Below are positions 41,634 to 48,819 of a DNA stretch of 64,000 bases, piece after piece (the stretch's first letter is position 1; the number at the start of each line of letters is the position of its first letter). A program made the position numbers and the translations under genes. The stretch is from Arthrobacter sp. NEB 688. GTDB taxonomy: Bacteria > Actinomycetota > Actinomycetes > Actinomycetales > Dermatophilaceae. The DNA lies in the NCBI RefSeq assembly GCF_013201035.1, contig NZ_CP053707.1, positions 1,240,001 through 1,304,000 on the forward strand. Direction: 5' to 3'. The notes beneath the pieces were generated by a model, which was not told where the DNA came from, did no database searches, and was given only the letters and a program-made list of their open reading frames with translations.

Positions 41634-41670
41634 CCCGGCGACCGGCGCGTGCACCGCGTCGGTCGCCGGG
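41634..41670 (+). other. Intercistronic hairpin between binding protein and permease genes
   Basis: CCCGGCGACC / GGTCGCCGGG, a perfect 10-bp stem with extra pairing inside the 17-nt loop. Such hairpins often protect the upstream message or attenuate the downstream genes, which lets the binding protein be made in excess. Confidence 0.6.
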
Positions 41671-41714
41671 CGAGCCGGTCGGCCACCCCATCCCGACCTC
41701 CACCCCGGAAGACC

Positions 41715-42614
41715 ATGAACCGACGCACCGGACTGCTCTTCGTCACCCCGGCCCTCGCCCTGTTCGGGGTGTTCGTCCTCTACCCGATGCTCACCTCGTT
41801 CTCCTACGCCTTCTACGGGTGGGCGGGCACGGCGCGCCAGGGCTTCGTCGGCCTCGAGAACTTCACCGCGCTGTTCACCCGCGCCCCGTTCACGACCGAC
41901 CTGCCGCGCGCCCTGTGGCACAACGTCCTCTTCTTCATCGGGACGATGCTCGTGCAGAACACGATCGGGTTGACCATCGCGTTCCTCCTGCACCGGCGGG
42001 CCACCACCCGCCGCGCGCTGCAGACGCTCTACGCGATGCCCTACCTCGTGAGCCCGATCGTCATCGGCTACCTCTGGACGCTGCTGCTCTCGCCGACCTT
42101 CGGACCGGTCAACACGCTGCTGACCAAGGTCGGCCTCGAGTCGTGGGCCCTGCCGTGGCTCGGCGACCCCGACACGGCCCTCTGGGTCGTCATCCTCGTG
42201 AGCGTCTGGCAGTGGATCGGCTTCCCCGTCCTGCTCTACGGCGCGGCGCTCGGCGGCGTCCCCGACGAGCTGACCGAGGCCGCGCGCGTCGACGGCGCCT
42301 CCAACGGGCAGGCCTTCCGGCGGGTCGTCTTCCCGCTGCTCGTGCCGGCGATCGGCACCGTGAGCGTCCTGACGTTCATCTTCGCGATGGAGGCGTTCGC
42401 GCTGCCCTACGCCTTCGGCGGCTCGACCGGCAACCCCGCCGGGTCGACCGACTTCCTCTCGCTCCTCTTCTACCGCACCGCGTTCGACTCCGGGTCGACC
42501 GACGCCATCGGCACCTCGTCGGCCCTCGCGACCCTGCTCTTCCTCCTGATCTTCGGAGGGGCGTTCGGCGCCACCGCGGTCCTGCGCCGCCACGAGAAGG
42601 GAATCACCGGATGA
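41715..42614 (+). CDS. ABC sugar permease subunit 1 (MalF type)
   Basis: 299 residues; ATG 41715. Six predicted helices, beginning TGLLFVTPALALFGVFVLYPM. The cytoplasmic EAA loop that docks with the ATPase is ELTEAARVDGASNGQAFRRVVFPLL (about 191-215). It forms a heterodimer with the next gene product. No ATPase gene is present in the cluster, so a shared MsiK-like ATPase elsewhere is expected. It overlaps the next gene by 4 bp. Confidence 0.9.
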   Translation: MNRRTGLLFVTPALALFGVFVLYPMLTSFSYAFYGWAGTARQGFVGLENFTALFTRAPFTTDLPRALWHNVLFFIGTMLVQNTIGLTIAFLLHRRATTRRALQTLYAMPYLVSPIVIGYLWTLLLSPTFGPVNTLLTKVGLESWALPWLGDPDTALWVVILVSVWQWIGFPVLLYGAALGGVPDELTEAARVDGASNGQAFRRVVFPLLVPAIGTVSVLTFIFAMEAFALPYAFGGSTGNPAGSTDFLSLLFYRTAFDSGSTDAIGTSSALATLLFLLIFGGAFGATAVLRRHEKGITG

Positions 42615-43555
42615 GCGTCGTCCCCGCCGGCATCGGTGCCGCCGACGAGCGCACCGACGTGACGAGCACGCCCGAGGGCGTCCTCACCCCGAGCGGCCCG
42701 TCCGGGCGCCGCGGCCCCCGTGGCACGCGTGGTCGGCAGAAGCCGGTCGGCGGTCGCACCGCGAGCGTGCTGCTGTGGGTCTACGCCGCCTTCGCGCTCA
42801 TCCCGCTGCTGCTCATGGTCAGCAGCTCCTTCCGCAGCAACGGCGACCTCATCTCCGACCCGCTCGGGGCGCCCTGGCCGCTGTCCTTCGACGCGTACCG
42901 GGAGGCCTGGACCGCAGGCAACTTCGCGACGTACTTCGGCAACAGCCTGCTCGTGACCATCGGCGCCGTGCTGCTGTCGACGACGGTCTCGACGATGGCG
43001 GCCTACGCCCTCGCCCGCGGCCGCTCGCGCATCTTCCGGTGGCTGGAGTCGCTGTTCCTCTCGGGGCTCATGCTCCCGATCCACCTGGCGATCCTGCCGA
43101 TCTTCTACCTCTTCGACGGCGTGGGGCTCATCGACTCCCGGCTCGGCCTGGCGCTCATGTACGGCGCCTCGGGCGTGCCGTTCTCGATCTTCGTCCTCAC
43201 GACCTTCTTCCGGCAGCTGCCCGCCGAGCTCGAGGAGGCCGCGACCCTCGACGGCGCCGGCTCGTGGCGGACGTTCTGGCGCATCATGGTCCCGCTCGTG
43301 CGGCCGGCCGTCGCGACCGTCGCGGTCTTCCGGTTCGTCCCCATCTGGAACGACTTCCTCTTCCCGCTCGTGCTCCTGCGCAGCCAGGACAAGTACACGC
43401 TGCCGGTCGGACTCACGACGTTCTTCGGCGAGAACGCGACCAACTACGCGGCCGTCTTCGCCGGGCTCGTCATCACGACGATCCCGCTCATCGTCCTGTT
43501 CCTCGTCGCCACCAAGCAGATCGTCGCCGGGTTGACGGCGGGCATGGCCAAGTGA
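42611..43555 (+). CDS. ABC sugar permease subunit 2 (MalG type)
   Basis: 314 residues. A disordered N terminus of about 45 residues precedes six helices from SVLLWVYAAFALIPLLLMVSSSF. The EAA loop is ELEEAATLDGAGSWRTFWRIMVPLV (about 215-239). It pairs with the MalF-type subunit to import the sugar delivered by the lipoprotein. The ATG overlaps the upstream stop. The kinase gene starts 13 bp after its stop. Confidence 0.9.
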   Translation: MSVVPAGIGAADERTDVTSTPEGVLTPSGPSGRRGPRGTRGRQKPVGGRTASVLLWVYAAFALIPLLLMVSSSFRSNGDLISDPLGAPWPLSFDAYREAWTAGNFATYFGNSLLVTIGAVLLSTTVSTMAAYALARGRSRIFRWLESLFLSGLMLPIHLAILPIFYLFDGVGLIDSRLGLALMYGASGVPFSIFVLTTFFRQLPAELEEAATLDGAGSWRTFWRIMVPLVRPAVATVAVFRFVPIWNDFLFPLVLLRSQDKYTLPVGLTTFFGENATNYAAVFAGLVITTIPLIVLFLVATKQIVAGLTAGMAK

Positions 43556-43568
43556 TCGGCTCACGGCC

Positions 43569-44501
43569 GTGAGCACGGTCGTGGCGGTCGACGTCGGGGG
43601 CAGCGGCCTGCGGCTCGTCGTGCAGCGGGACGGCGTCGCGGGCGACCCACGCCGGGGGGTCGGGGCGCGGGTCGGCGCCTCCGGGCTCGACGTCGCGGCG
43701 CTGGCCGCCGACGCGCGGACGCTGCTGGACGCCGAGGGGGTCGACGCCCCCGACGCCGTCTGCTGGTCGATGCGCGGGCTGCTCTTCCTCGCCGAGCCGG
43801 CCGAGGTCCTGCGGTCGGTGGCGGCCGCGTTGCGGGGGAGGCGGACCGCGGTCGTCAGCGACGCCGTGGCGAACCTCGTCGGCGCCCTCGGGGCCGTGGA
43901 GCCCGGAGCCGTCGTCGCGGCCGGCACGGGGGCCGTGGCCTTCGGCTCCGACTTCGGCGAGCACTGGACCCGCGTCGACGGCTGGGGGCACGTCCTCGGC
44001 GACCGCGGCTCGGCCGCGTGGGTCGGGCTCGAGGGGCTGCGGGCCGCGCTGCGCGCGCGCGACGGGGTGGGCGCCGGCTCGCCCGGCCTGCTCGCGGACG
44101 CCGAGGGGCTGCTCGGGCCCTGCGAGACCTGGCCCCGCCGGGTGATGACCGGCGCCGACGCCCCCGAGGCCCTCGCGTCCGTGGCCCCGCTCGTGACGGC
44201 TGCCGCGGAGGCGGGCGACGACGTGGCCGCCGGGGTCTGCGCCGCCGCCGGCCGGGCCCTCGGGGAGTCGCTGCTCGCGGCCGCCGCCGGGCTGGCGGAC
44301 CCGCGGCTCGTCGCGACCGGCGGGCTGCTGTCGGCCTCCGCGGTGCGGCGCGAGCTCGAGGCCGTCGTCGCCGGCGTCGGGGCGCGGGTCGAGCCGGCCG
44401 TCGGTGGCGCGCTCGACGGCGCGCTGCTGCTCGCCGCGCGGCTCGACGCGGACGGCGCGCTGCCGGGGCATCCGCGGTACGTGCACGTCGCCGGGGCCTG
44501 A
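43569..44501 (+). CDS. BadF/BadG-type N-acetyl sugar kinase (GlcNAc/MurNAc kinase-like)
   Basis: 310 residues from GTG 43569. The actin-like ASKHA fold is shown by the phosphate-1 motif VVAVDVGGSGLRLVV, the second phosphate motif VVAAGTGAVAFGSD, the WGHVLGDRGSAAWVG block typical of N-acetylglucosamine kinases of this family, and an adenosine motif RLVATGGLLSAS. Clostridial MurK of the same family phosphorylates both GlcNAc and MurNAc. At the end of the murQ-ABC operon it would provide the 6-phosphate that MurQ needs, because ABC uptake does not phosphorylate. Substrate is inferred from context. Confidence 0.82.
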   Translation: MSTVVAVDVGGSGLRLVVQRDGVAGDPRRGVGARVGASGLDVAALAADARTLLDAEGVDAPDAVCWSMRGLLFLAEPAEVLRSVAAALRGRRTAVVSDAVANLVGALGAVEPGAVVAAGTGAVAFGSDFGEHWTRVDGWGHVLGDRGSAAWVGLEGLRAALRARDGVGAGSPGLLADAEGLLGPCETWPRRVMTGADAPEALASVAPLVTAAAEAGDDVAAGVCAAAGRALGESLLAAAAGLADPRLVATGGLLSASAVRRELEAVVAGVGARVEPAVGGALDGALLLAARLDADGALPGHPRYVHVAGA

Positions 44502-44515
44502 CAGACTCTCGCGCC

Positions 44516-45601
44516 ATGGAGATCCCGCAGCACTGGGTCCGGGTCGAGGGCTTCAGCCCCCACCTCGGGCGGTCCGGCGCGCCGCTGTCGGTGTGGGGCT
44601 GGTCGACCACCTCCGACGCGGACGCCGAGCGGGTCGGGCGCGAGCGGCTCGCCGAGCTGCTCGAGCGGGTCGCGCGCGAGGGGCGCCTGCCCGAGACGCG
44701 CGGCTACTACCCGCGCACCCCGCTGCGCGAGCCCGTCCTCGAGGAGGTCCGCGCCGACGACGGCCGGCTCATCGGGGTCGTCACCCGCAACCGGATGGGC
44801 TGCGAGGTCCTGTGCACCGACCTGCTCCTCATCGCCGACGTCGACTGCCCCGAGCTCGCCGACGAGCGTCCGGCCGCCCGCCGCCGCGCGACCCGCTCGA
44901 CGCCGGGGGACCGGGGCCGCGGGGTCGGGGGGTTCTTCCGGCGGCTCGTGCTCGGCCGGCCGGACCCCACCCCGATGGAGCCCTCCGGCGAGGACGCCGC
45001 CGGGCTCGACGGGCCCGAGCCTGTCGCCGCACCGGCGGGTGGGTCCGCGTCGTCCGCGGGGGCCTCGGGGTACGAGGCGTACCCCGACCTGCCCGGCGAG
45101 GACGGCCGGGTCGTCACCGCCACCGGGCCCGGCGGGCCGTCGGTCGCCGACTGCCTCGCCGCCGAGAACGCCTGGGAGTTCGGGCGTCGCCACCCCGAGC
45201 TCGGTGTGCGCGTGTACCGCACGGCGGCCGGGCTGCGCGTCGTCGTCACCGGCGCCGGGCTGGCGCCGCAGTCGGACGAGGCCCGCGCCCTGCTCACCGA
45301 GCTCGAGTCCGACCCCCTCTACGTCGAGCTCTGTGCGATGCACGCCAGCTACCGGGCGCGGCTGACGCCCAAGCCCTTCCGCGTCGGTCGCACCGCGCTG
45401 ACGGTGCCCTGGCCGTGCCGCGACGACGCCGAGGAGCGGGCGTACCTGCGCTGGGTCGACACCTACGAGGCGGCCGTCGGCGAGTACGCGGTGTGCCGGC
45501 TCGTCAGCGCGTCGGGGCCGCTGCCGGGGCCGGACGAGCAGCGGCTCGTCGAGCTGCACGACGAGCGCACCGGCGTCGCGGAGCGCCTGCCCCTCGCCTG
45601 A
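44516..45601 (+). CDS. Unknown cytoplasmic protein, 361 residues
   Basis: ATG 44516, 14 bp after the kinase stop. I do not recognise the family. Two conserved-looking halves flank a low-complexity linker. The N-terminal half (HWVRVEGFSPHLGRSGAPLSVWGWSTTSD..., NRMGCEVLCTDLLLIADVD) covers about residues 6-118. The linker is rich in Arg, Gly, Pro and Glu (about 122-195). The C-terminal half covers about 205-361 (AENAWEFGRRHPELGVRVYRTAAGLRVVVTGAG, AMHASYRARLTPKPFRVGR). No signal peptide or membrane helix. The second half resembles proteins annotated only as hypothetical in actinobacteria. Possible read-through from the MurNAc operon does not imply a shared role. Confidence 0.6.
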   Translation: MEIPQHWVRVEGFSPHLGRSGAPLSVWGWSTTSDADAERVGRERLAELLERVAREGRLPETRGYYPRTPLREPVLEEVRADDGRLIGVVTRNRMGCEVLCTDLLLIADVDCPELADERPAARRRATRSTPGDRGRGVGGFFRRLVLGRPDPTPMEPSGEDAAGLDGPEPVAAPAGGSASSAGASGYEAYPDLPGEDGRVVTATGPGGPSVADCLAAENAWEFGRRHPELGVRVYRTAAGLRVVVTGAGLAPQSDEARALLTELESDPLYVELCAMHASYRARLTPKPFRVGRTALTVPWPCRDDAEERAYLRWVDTYEAAVGEYAVCRLVSASGPLPGPDEQRLVELHDERTGVAERLPLA

Positions 45602-45617
45602 GCGCCGACGCCGGCGG

Positions 45618-45662
45618 GTCGAGGTGAAAGGGGACCCTCTCGCGGTGGGGTTTCACCTCGAC
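45618..45662 (-). repeat. 45-nt palindromic element, copy D
   Basis: The same arms (GTCGAGGTGAAA / TTTCACCTCGAC) as copies A-C, but in reverse orientation: its complement carries the core ACCGCGAGAGGGTC. It lies 16 bp after the stop of the preceding gene. Confidence 0.85.
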
Positions 45663-45681
45663 CCACCGGATGCCCCAGCGC

Positions 45682-45726
45682 TTCGAGGTGAAAGGGGACC
45701 CTCGCGCGGTCGGGTTTCACCTCGAC
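45682..45726 (-). repeat. 45-nt palindromic element, copy E
   Basis: Reverse orientation like D, 19 bp from it; the first base of the consensus is changed. The A-B and D-E pairs have the same 19-bp spacing, which suggests the pair duplicates or moves as a unit. Confidence 0.85.
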
Positions 45727-45743
45727 CCGGTGGGCGCCGACGC

Positions 45744-45781
45744 GGAACCCCCCTCGGTCGCATGCTCCCGAGGGGGGTTCC
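45744..45781 (-). terminator. Terminator of tRNA-Ser(GGA)
   Basis: A perfect 14-bp stem (GGAACCCCCCTCGG / CCGAGGGGGGTTCC) with a 10-nt loop, 4 bp beyond the tRNA 3' end on the minus strand. No T-tract follows. Confidence 0.75.
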
Positions 45782-45785
45782 GGTG

Positions 45786-45873
45786 TGGCGGAGGATGGGG
45801 GATTTGAACCCCCGAGGGTTTTATCCCAACACGATTTCCAATCGTGCGCACTAGGCCACTATGCGAATCCTCC
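45786..45873 (-). tRNA. tRNA-Ser (anticodon GGA)
   Basis: 88 nt with encoded CCA. Acceptor stem GGAGGAT / ATCCTCC, discriminator G, anticodon arm CACGA / TCGTG around TTGGAAA, a class II long variable arm, and T-loop TTCAAAT. Anticodon GGA (plus-strand TCC at 45837-45839) reads UCC and UCU. Confidence 0.95.
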
Positions 45874-45985
45874 GCCGAGGAGGCTACCCGAGGGCAGGGG
45901 TGCATCCGAAATCGGGGCGTCCGCGGGGCTGCGAAGTCCCGCAGGAGCGGTCGACAGGCGAGGGCACCGCTGCCACCATCCGGGC

Positions 45986-46798
45986 ATGGACGAGGGGGCG
46001 AAGGTCTCGACGCGGTCACCACGGGGGGCGTGGACGCCACCGGTCGACGGGTCGTCGCGCCCACCACGGCGCAGCGACCGGGTCTTCGGGGTCGTCATGG
46101 TGCTGCTGTGGGTGGCGTGGCTCGTCCTCACCGGGATGACCCAGGCCCGCCTCGTGTCCCCCGACCGGCTGCGGGACGACCTCGCGGCCGGGCGGGTGAC
46201 GGACTGGCGATTCGTCGACGTGCAGGACGTCGGCCGCGACGGCTGGGCCGCGGACCCGGCGGTCGCCCTCCCCGCGATGCGGCCCGACGGCACCCTCGAC
46301 CCGGAGCAGGAGGCGCTCGGCGGGCGTCCGAGCGTCGAGTACCACGTCGACTCCGTCCTCGCCCCGCGCCGGATCGTCGACCCCGGGACGCTCGGCGGCG
46401 GCGCGGACGCGGAGGCGGCCGTGCTCCGGGCGGCGGGTGTGCCGCCGGCGCCCCACGTCTTCCCGTTCGAGACGGCCGGGCCCAGCCGCGAGGTGGTGGT
46501 CTTCGCGGCCCTGCCGCTGCTGCTCATGATGCTGGTCTCGGTCGGCGTCGGTCCCCGGCCCACGCGCGGCAGCCGCTGGTTCTGGTTCTGGCAGCTCTGG
46601 GTGCCGCTGGGCCTGGGTGTGCTGGCCTACGCGGTCCTCGAGCAGGTCCGCCCTGCCCCCGCGCTCGGCGCGGGGCAGCGCCCGCGCCGCGGAGGGTGGC
46701 TCGGGCTGGGCGTCGCGATCCTGAGCGGGGTGCTGGTCGCCGGGGTGCTCACGACGCTCGCCGACGCCACCCACTGGCTCTGGCTCGTCCGGCCCTGA
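45986..46798 (+). CDS. Unknown membrane protein, 270 residues
   Basis: ATG 45986. A basic, Pro-rich N terminus precedes a membrane helix (VFGVVMVLLWVAWLVLTGM, about 33-51). An extracytoplasmic domain of about 120 residues follows (LRDDLAAGRVTDWRFVDVQ..., VEYHVDSVLAPRRIVDPGTL). Three more helices are EVVVFAALPLLLMMLVSVG, FWQLWVPLGLGVLAYAVL and LGLGVAILSGVLVAGVLTTL. No known motif was recognised; the fold of the external part is unclear. It is convergent with the DUF3817 gene, 18 bp away. Confidence 0.65.
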   Translation: MDEGAKVSTRSPRGAWTPPVDGSSRPPRRSDRVFGVVMVLLWVAWLVLTGMTQARLVSPDRLRDDLAAGRVTDWRFVDVQDVGRDGWAADPAVALPAMRPDGTLDPEQEALGGRPSVEYHVDSVLAPRRIVDPGTLGGGADAEAAVLRAAGVPPAPHVFPFETAGPSREVVVFAALPLLLMMLVSVGVGPRPTRGSRWFWFWQLWVPLGLGVLAYAVLEQVRPAPALGAGQRPRRGGWLGLGVAILSGVLVAGVLTTLADATHWLWLVRP

Positions 46799-46816
46799 GC
46801 AGCCGACCGGCGGCGG

Positions 46817-47281
46817 TCAGGCGCCGGCGCGGCCGCCGGGAGGGCCGACGACGAGCAGCGCCGCCGTCGCGAGGAGGACGAGCGCGCCGCCGACGACGGC
46901 CGACAGCACCGGCCGGGCGAGCGCCCGCGCGAGGGCGTGCTCGAGGACGTGGCCCGGGCGCTCGCCGCCCGGGGCGAGCCGCCACGACGTCGCGAGGCGG
47001 CCGCTGCGCTCCACGCGCCGCTCGACCCAGAGCGTCGCGAACGGCGGCAGGGCCGCGACGAGCGCCAGCAGGGTGAGCCGCCGCGACCAGCGCTGGTCGA
47101 GCGCGACGACGACGGTGACGAGGACGTAGGCGAGGAACACGACGCCGTGGACGAGCCCGAAGACGGCCACCCCGAGCTCGGTGGTGCGGGTGACGTACTT
47201 GAGCGTCATGCCGAGCAGCAATAGGGCCCAGGTGACGGCCTCGGTGCGGGCGAGCGCGGGGTACAGGGTCGCGGGGGTCAT
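46817..47281 (-). CDS. DUF3817 membrane protein
   Basis: 154 residues; ATG 47281 with GAGGA 4 bp upstream. Helices: AVTWALLLLGMTLKYV (with the family motif RTEAVTW...GMTLKY), LGVAVFGLVHGVVFLAYVLVTVVVAL (with the conserved G-x-x-HG), and LTLLALVAALPPFATLWVERR. A fourth, C-terminal helix VVGGALVLLATAALLVV is additional. DUF3817 proteins are small integral membrane proteins of unknown function, common in actinobacteria. Confidence 0.85.
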   Translation of the reverse strand: MTPATLYPALARTEAVTWALLLLGMTLKYVTRTTELGVAVFGLVHGVVFLAYVLVTVVVALDQRWSRRLTLLALVAALPPFATLWVERRVERSGRLATSWRLAPGGERPGHVLEHALARALARPVLSAVVGGALVLLATAALLVVGPPGGRAGA

Positions 47282-47372
47282 GACGTCCTCGGGTCGTGGC
47301 GGGGGCGCCACCATCCTCCGTGACGATGCTGGGAGCGGTGTCGGCGCCCCCGCCGGCCCGGGCGGGCGTCGG

Positions 47373-47424
47373 GAGGAGGTGACCCGCCGACGACGCGGTC
47401 GACGCGCCGGCGGGTCACCTCCTC
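47373..47424 (-). terminator. Long hairpin after the ScyD-like gene
   Basis: A perfect 17-bp stem (GAGGAGGTGACCCGCCG / CGGCGGGTCACCTCCTC) with an 18-nt loop, 12 bp beyond the ScyD-like stop. No T-run, but the stem is unusually strong. Confidence 0.75.
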
Positions 47425-47436
47425 ACGGGCGGTGGC

Positions 47437-48561
47437 TCAGCCGCCCCAGGTGCCGCGCCAGTGCTTCTTCCCGTCGTAGATCTGCACGATCGTGCCGGGT
47501 GCCGGCGGGTCCTCGTTGCCGAGGGTCGCGGCCCAGAGCGTGCCGTTGCGCCCGGACTCGACGGCCACGACGCCGGGCAGGTCGAGGTAGGGCTTCACCT
47601 GGCCGTGCCGGACCACCGAGATGCGGCCGGCGAAGAGCTCGGCGACGTAGATCTCGCCGTGTCGCCCGAGGGCCAGGTTGGTCGCGCCGAGGAAGCCGCG
47701 CGCGACCCGGCGGACCTCGCCGCTGCGCGGGTCGACCCGGTAGACCGAGCCCCGCGCGCCGAGCACCGGCGACTCGGGCCCGCCCGGCAGGGTCGTGACG
47801 TAGAGCATCCCGTCGTGGCCGACCTCGACGTCGGTCGGTACCGACTCGAAGGCGTACGTCACGCCGACGACGCAGTCGGGCAGGCCGAGGGCGGCGGCCA
47901 TCTCGGCGGTGAACGTCGTCCGCTGGGCCGGCAGCACCGCGAGGGTGCGGATGCGGCCCGAGTTCGACACCGAGAACAGGGCGTTGGCGCCGGCGTCGGC
48001 GACGACCCAGCCGCTGCGCGTGGCGGCGACGGAGTAGGCGTGCGAGTCGACGCCGCCGGTGTACGACACCGGGAACTGCGCGGCGGTGAACGCGTCGGTC
48101 ACGCACTGGCTCGGGTTGCGGACGCCGTAGTGCACCCACGCGTCGGGGTTCTTCGCGACCTCGTAGGCGTGCGTGTCGGCGTACGTCGTCCGGCCGCGGC
48201 CGTCGCGGATGGTCAGCCCGCTCTCGGAGTTCTCGAAGGTCGAGAAGTCGGTGACGGTCGTCGTCCAGGCGATGCGCTTGCCGTCGCGCGAGCGCGCGAC
48301 GCCGGAGGCGCCGGGCTGGTCGGTGGCGATGGGCTTGACCGAACCGTCGCGCTGGAGCCGCCCGACGAGGCCGGGCCCGCCGTCCGCGACGAGGACGGAG
48401 CCGGCGGAGCTGTCGATGTTGAACGGGGCGGCGAGCTGGTCCGAGCGCGGGACCGGGTGGGGCGTCGGTCGTCCCCCGTGGGCCGAGGCCGTCGCCGGTG
48501 GGACGAGGAGGAACGCGCTCGCGGCCGCGACGGCGGCGAGCATCCTGGTGGGTCTGGTCAT
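47437..48561 (-). CDS. ScyD/ScyE-family secreted beta-propeller protein
   Basis: 374 residues; ATG 48561 after AGGGAGA. A Sec signal peptide (MLAAVAAASAFLLVPPATASA) leads into a repeated beta-sheet protein. Visible blade cores are GSVLVADGGPGLVGRLQRDG, GWVVADAGANALFSVSNSGRI, VPTDVEVGHDGMLYVTTLPGG, ATNLALGRHGEIYVAELFAGRI and VVAVESGRNGTLWAATLGNE. The ScyD/ScyE name comes from cyanobacterial scytonemin clusters, but actinobacterial members are not tied to that pigment. Extracellular ligand binding or lactonase-like chemistry is possible. The gene stands alone. Confidence 0.85.
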   Translation of the reverse strand: MTRPTRMLAAVAAASAFLLVPPATASAHGGRPTPHPVPRSDQLAAPFNIDSSAGSVLVADGGPGLVGRLQRDGSVKPIATDQPGASGVARSRDGKRIAWTTTVTDFSTFENSESGLTIRDGRGRTTYADTHAYEVAKNPDAWVHYGVRNPSQCVTDAFTAAQFPVSYTGGVDSHAYSVAATRSGWVVADAGANALFSVSNSGRIRTLAVLPAQRTTFTAEMAAALGLPDCVVGVTYAFESVPTDVEVGHDGMLYVTTLPGGPESPVLGARGSVYRVDPRSGEVRRVARGFLGATNLALGRHGEIYVAELFAGRISVVRHGQVKPYLDLPGVVAVESGRNGTLWAATLGNEDPPAPGTIVQIYDGKKHWRGTWGG

Positions 48562-48758
48562 GCGTGGTCTCCCTGCGGTGCGCGGCCCCCTGGTCGCGCG
48601 GTCGGCGGTGCTGGGCGACGGCGCAGGCGGGTGGTCCCCCCTCGGCCGCCGCGGTGGTGACCCCCGGTCGAGCGGGTCACGGTGTGGCGCCGGCGGTCAT
48701 GCTTCCGGCCGGTGACACCGCAGGTCAATGGCCCGGTCGAGCCATGCCGGGGGAGCGA

Positions 48759-48794
48759 CGGACCCGGCCCGAGCGGTGGCTCGGACCGGGTCCG
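48759..48794 (-). terminator. Terminator of the MFS gene
   Basis: CGGACCCGGCCCGAGC / GCTCGGACCGGGTCCG, a 16-bp stem with one mismatch and a 4-nt GGTG loop, 25 bp past the stop. Confidence 0.75.
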
Positions 48795-48819
48795 TGGGGG
48801 TGGTGCGGTGCCCGCGAGG

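Noticed and set aside
42470-45559. 1,029-codon open frame antisense to permease and kinase genes
   Set aside because: Low-complexity shadow; conflicts with five recognised or plausible genes.
47437-48561. Scytonemin biosynthesis gene
   Set aside because: ScyD/ScyE naming is a family label; no other pigment-pathway genes are in the window.
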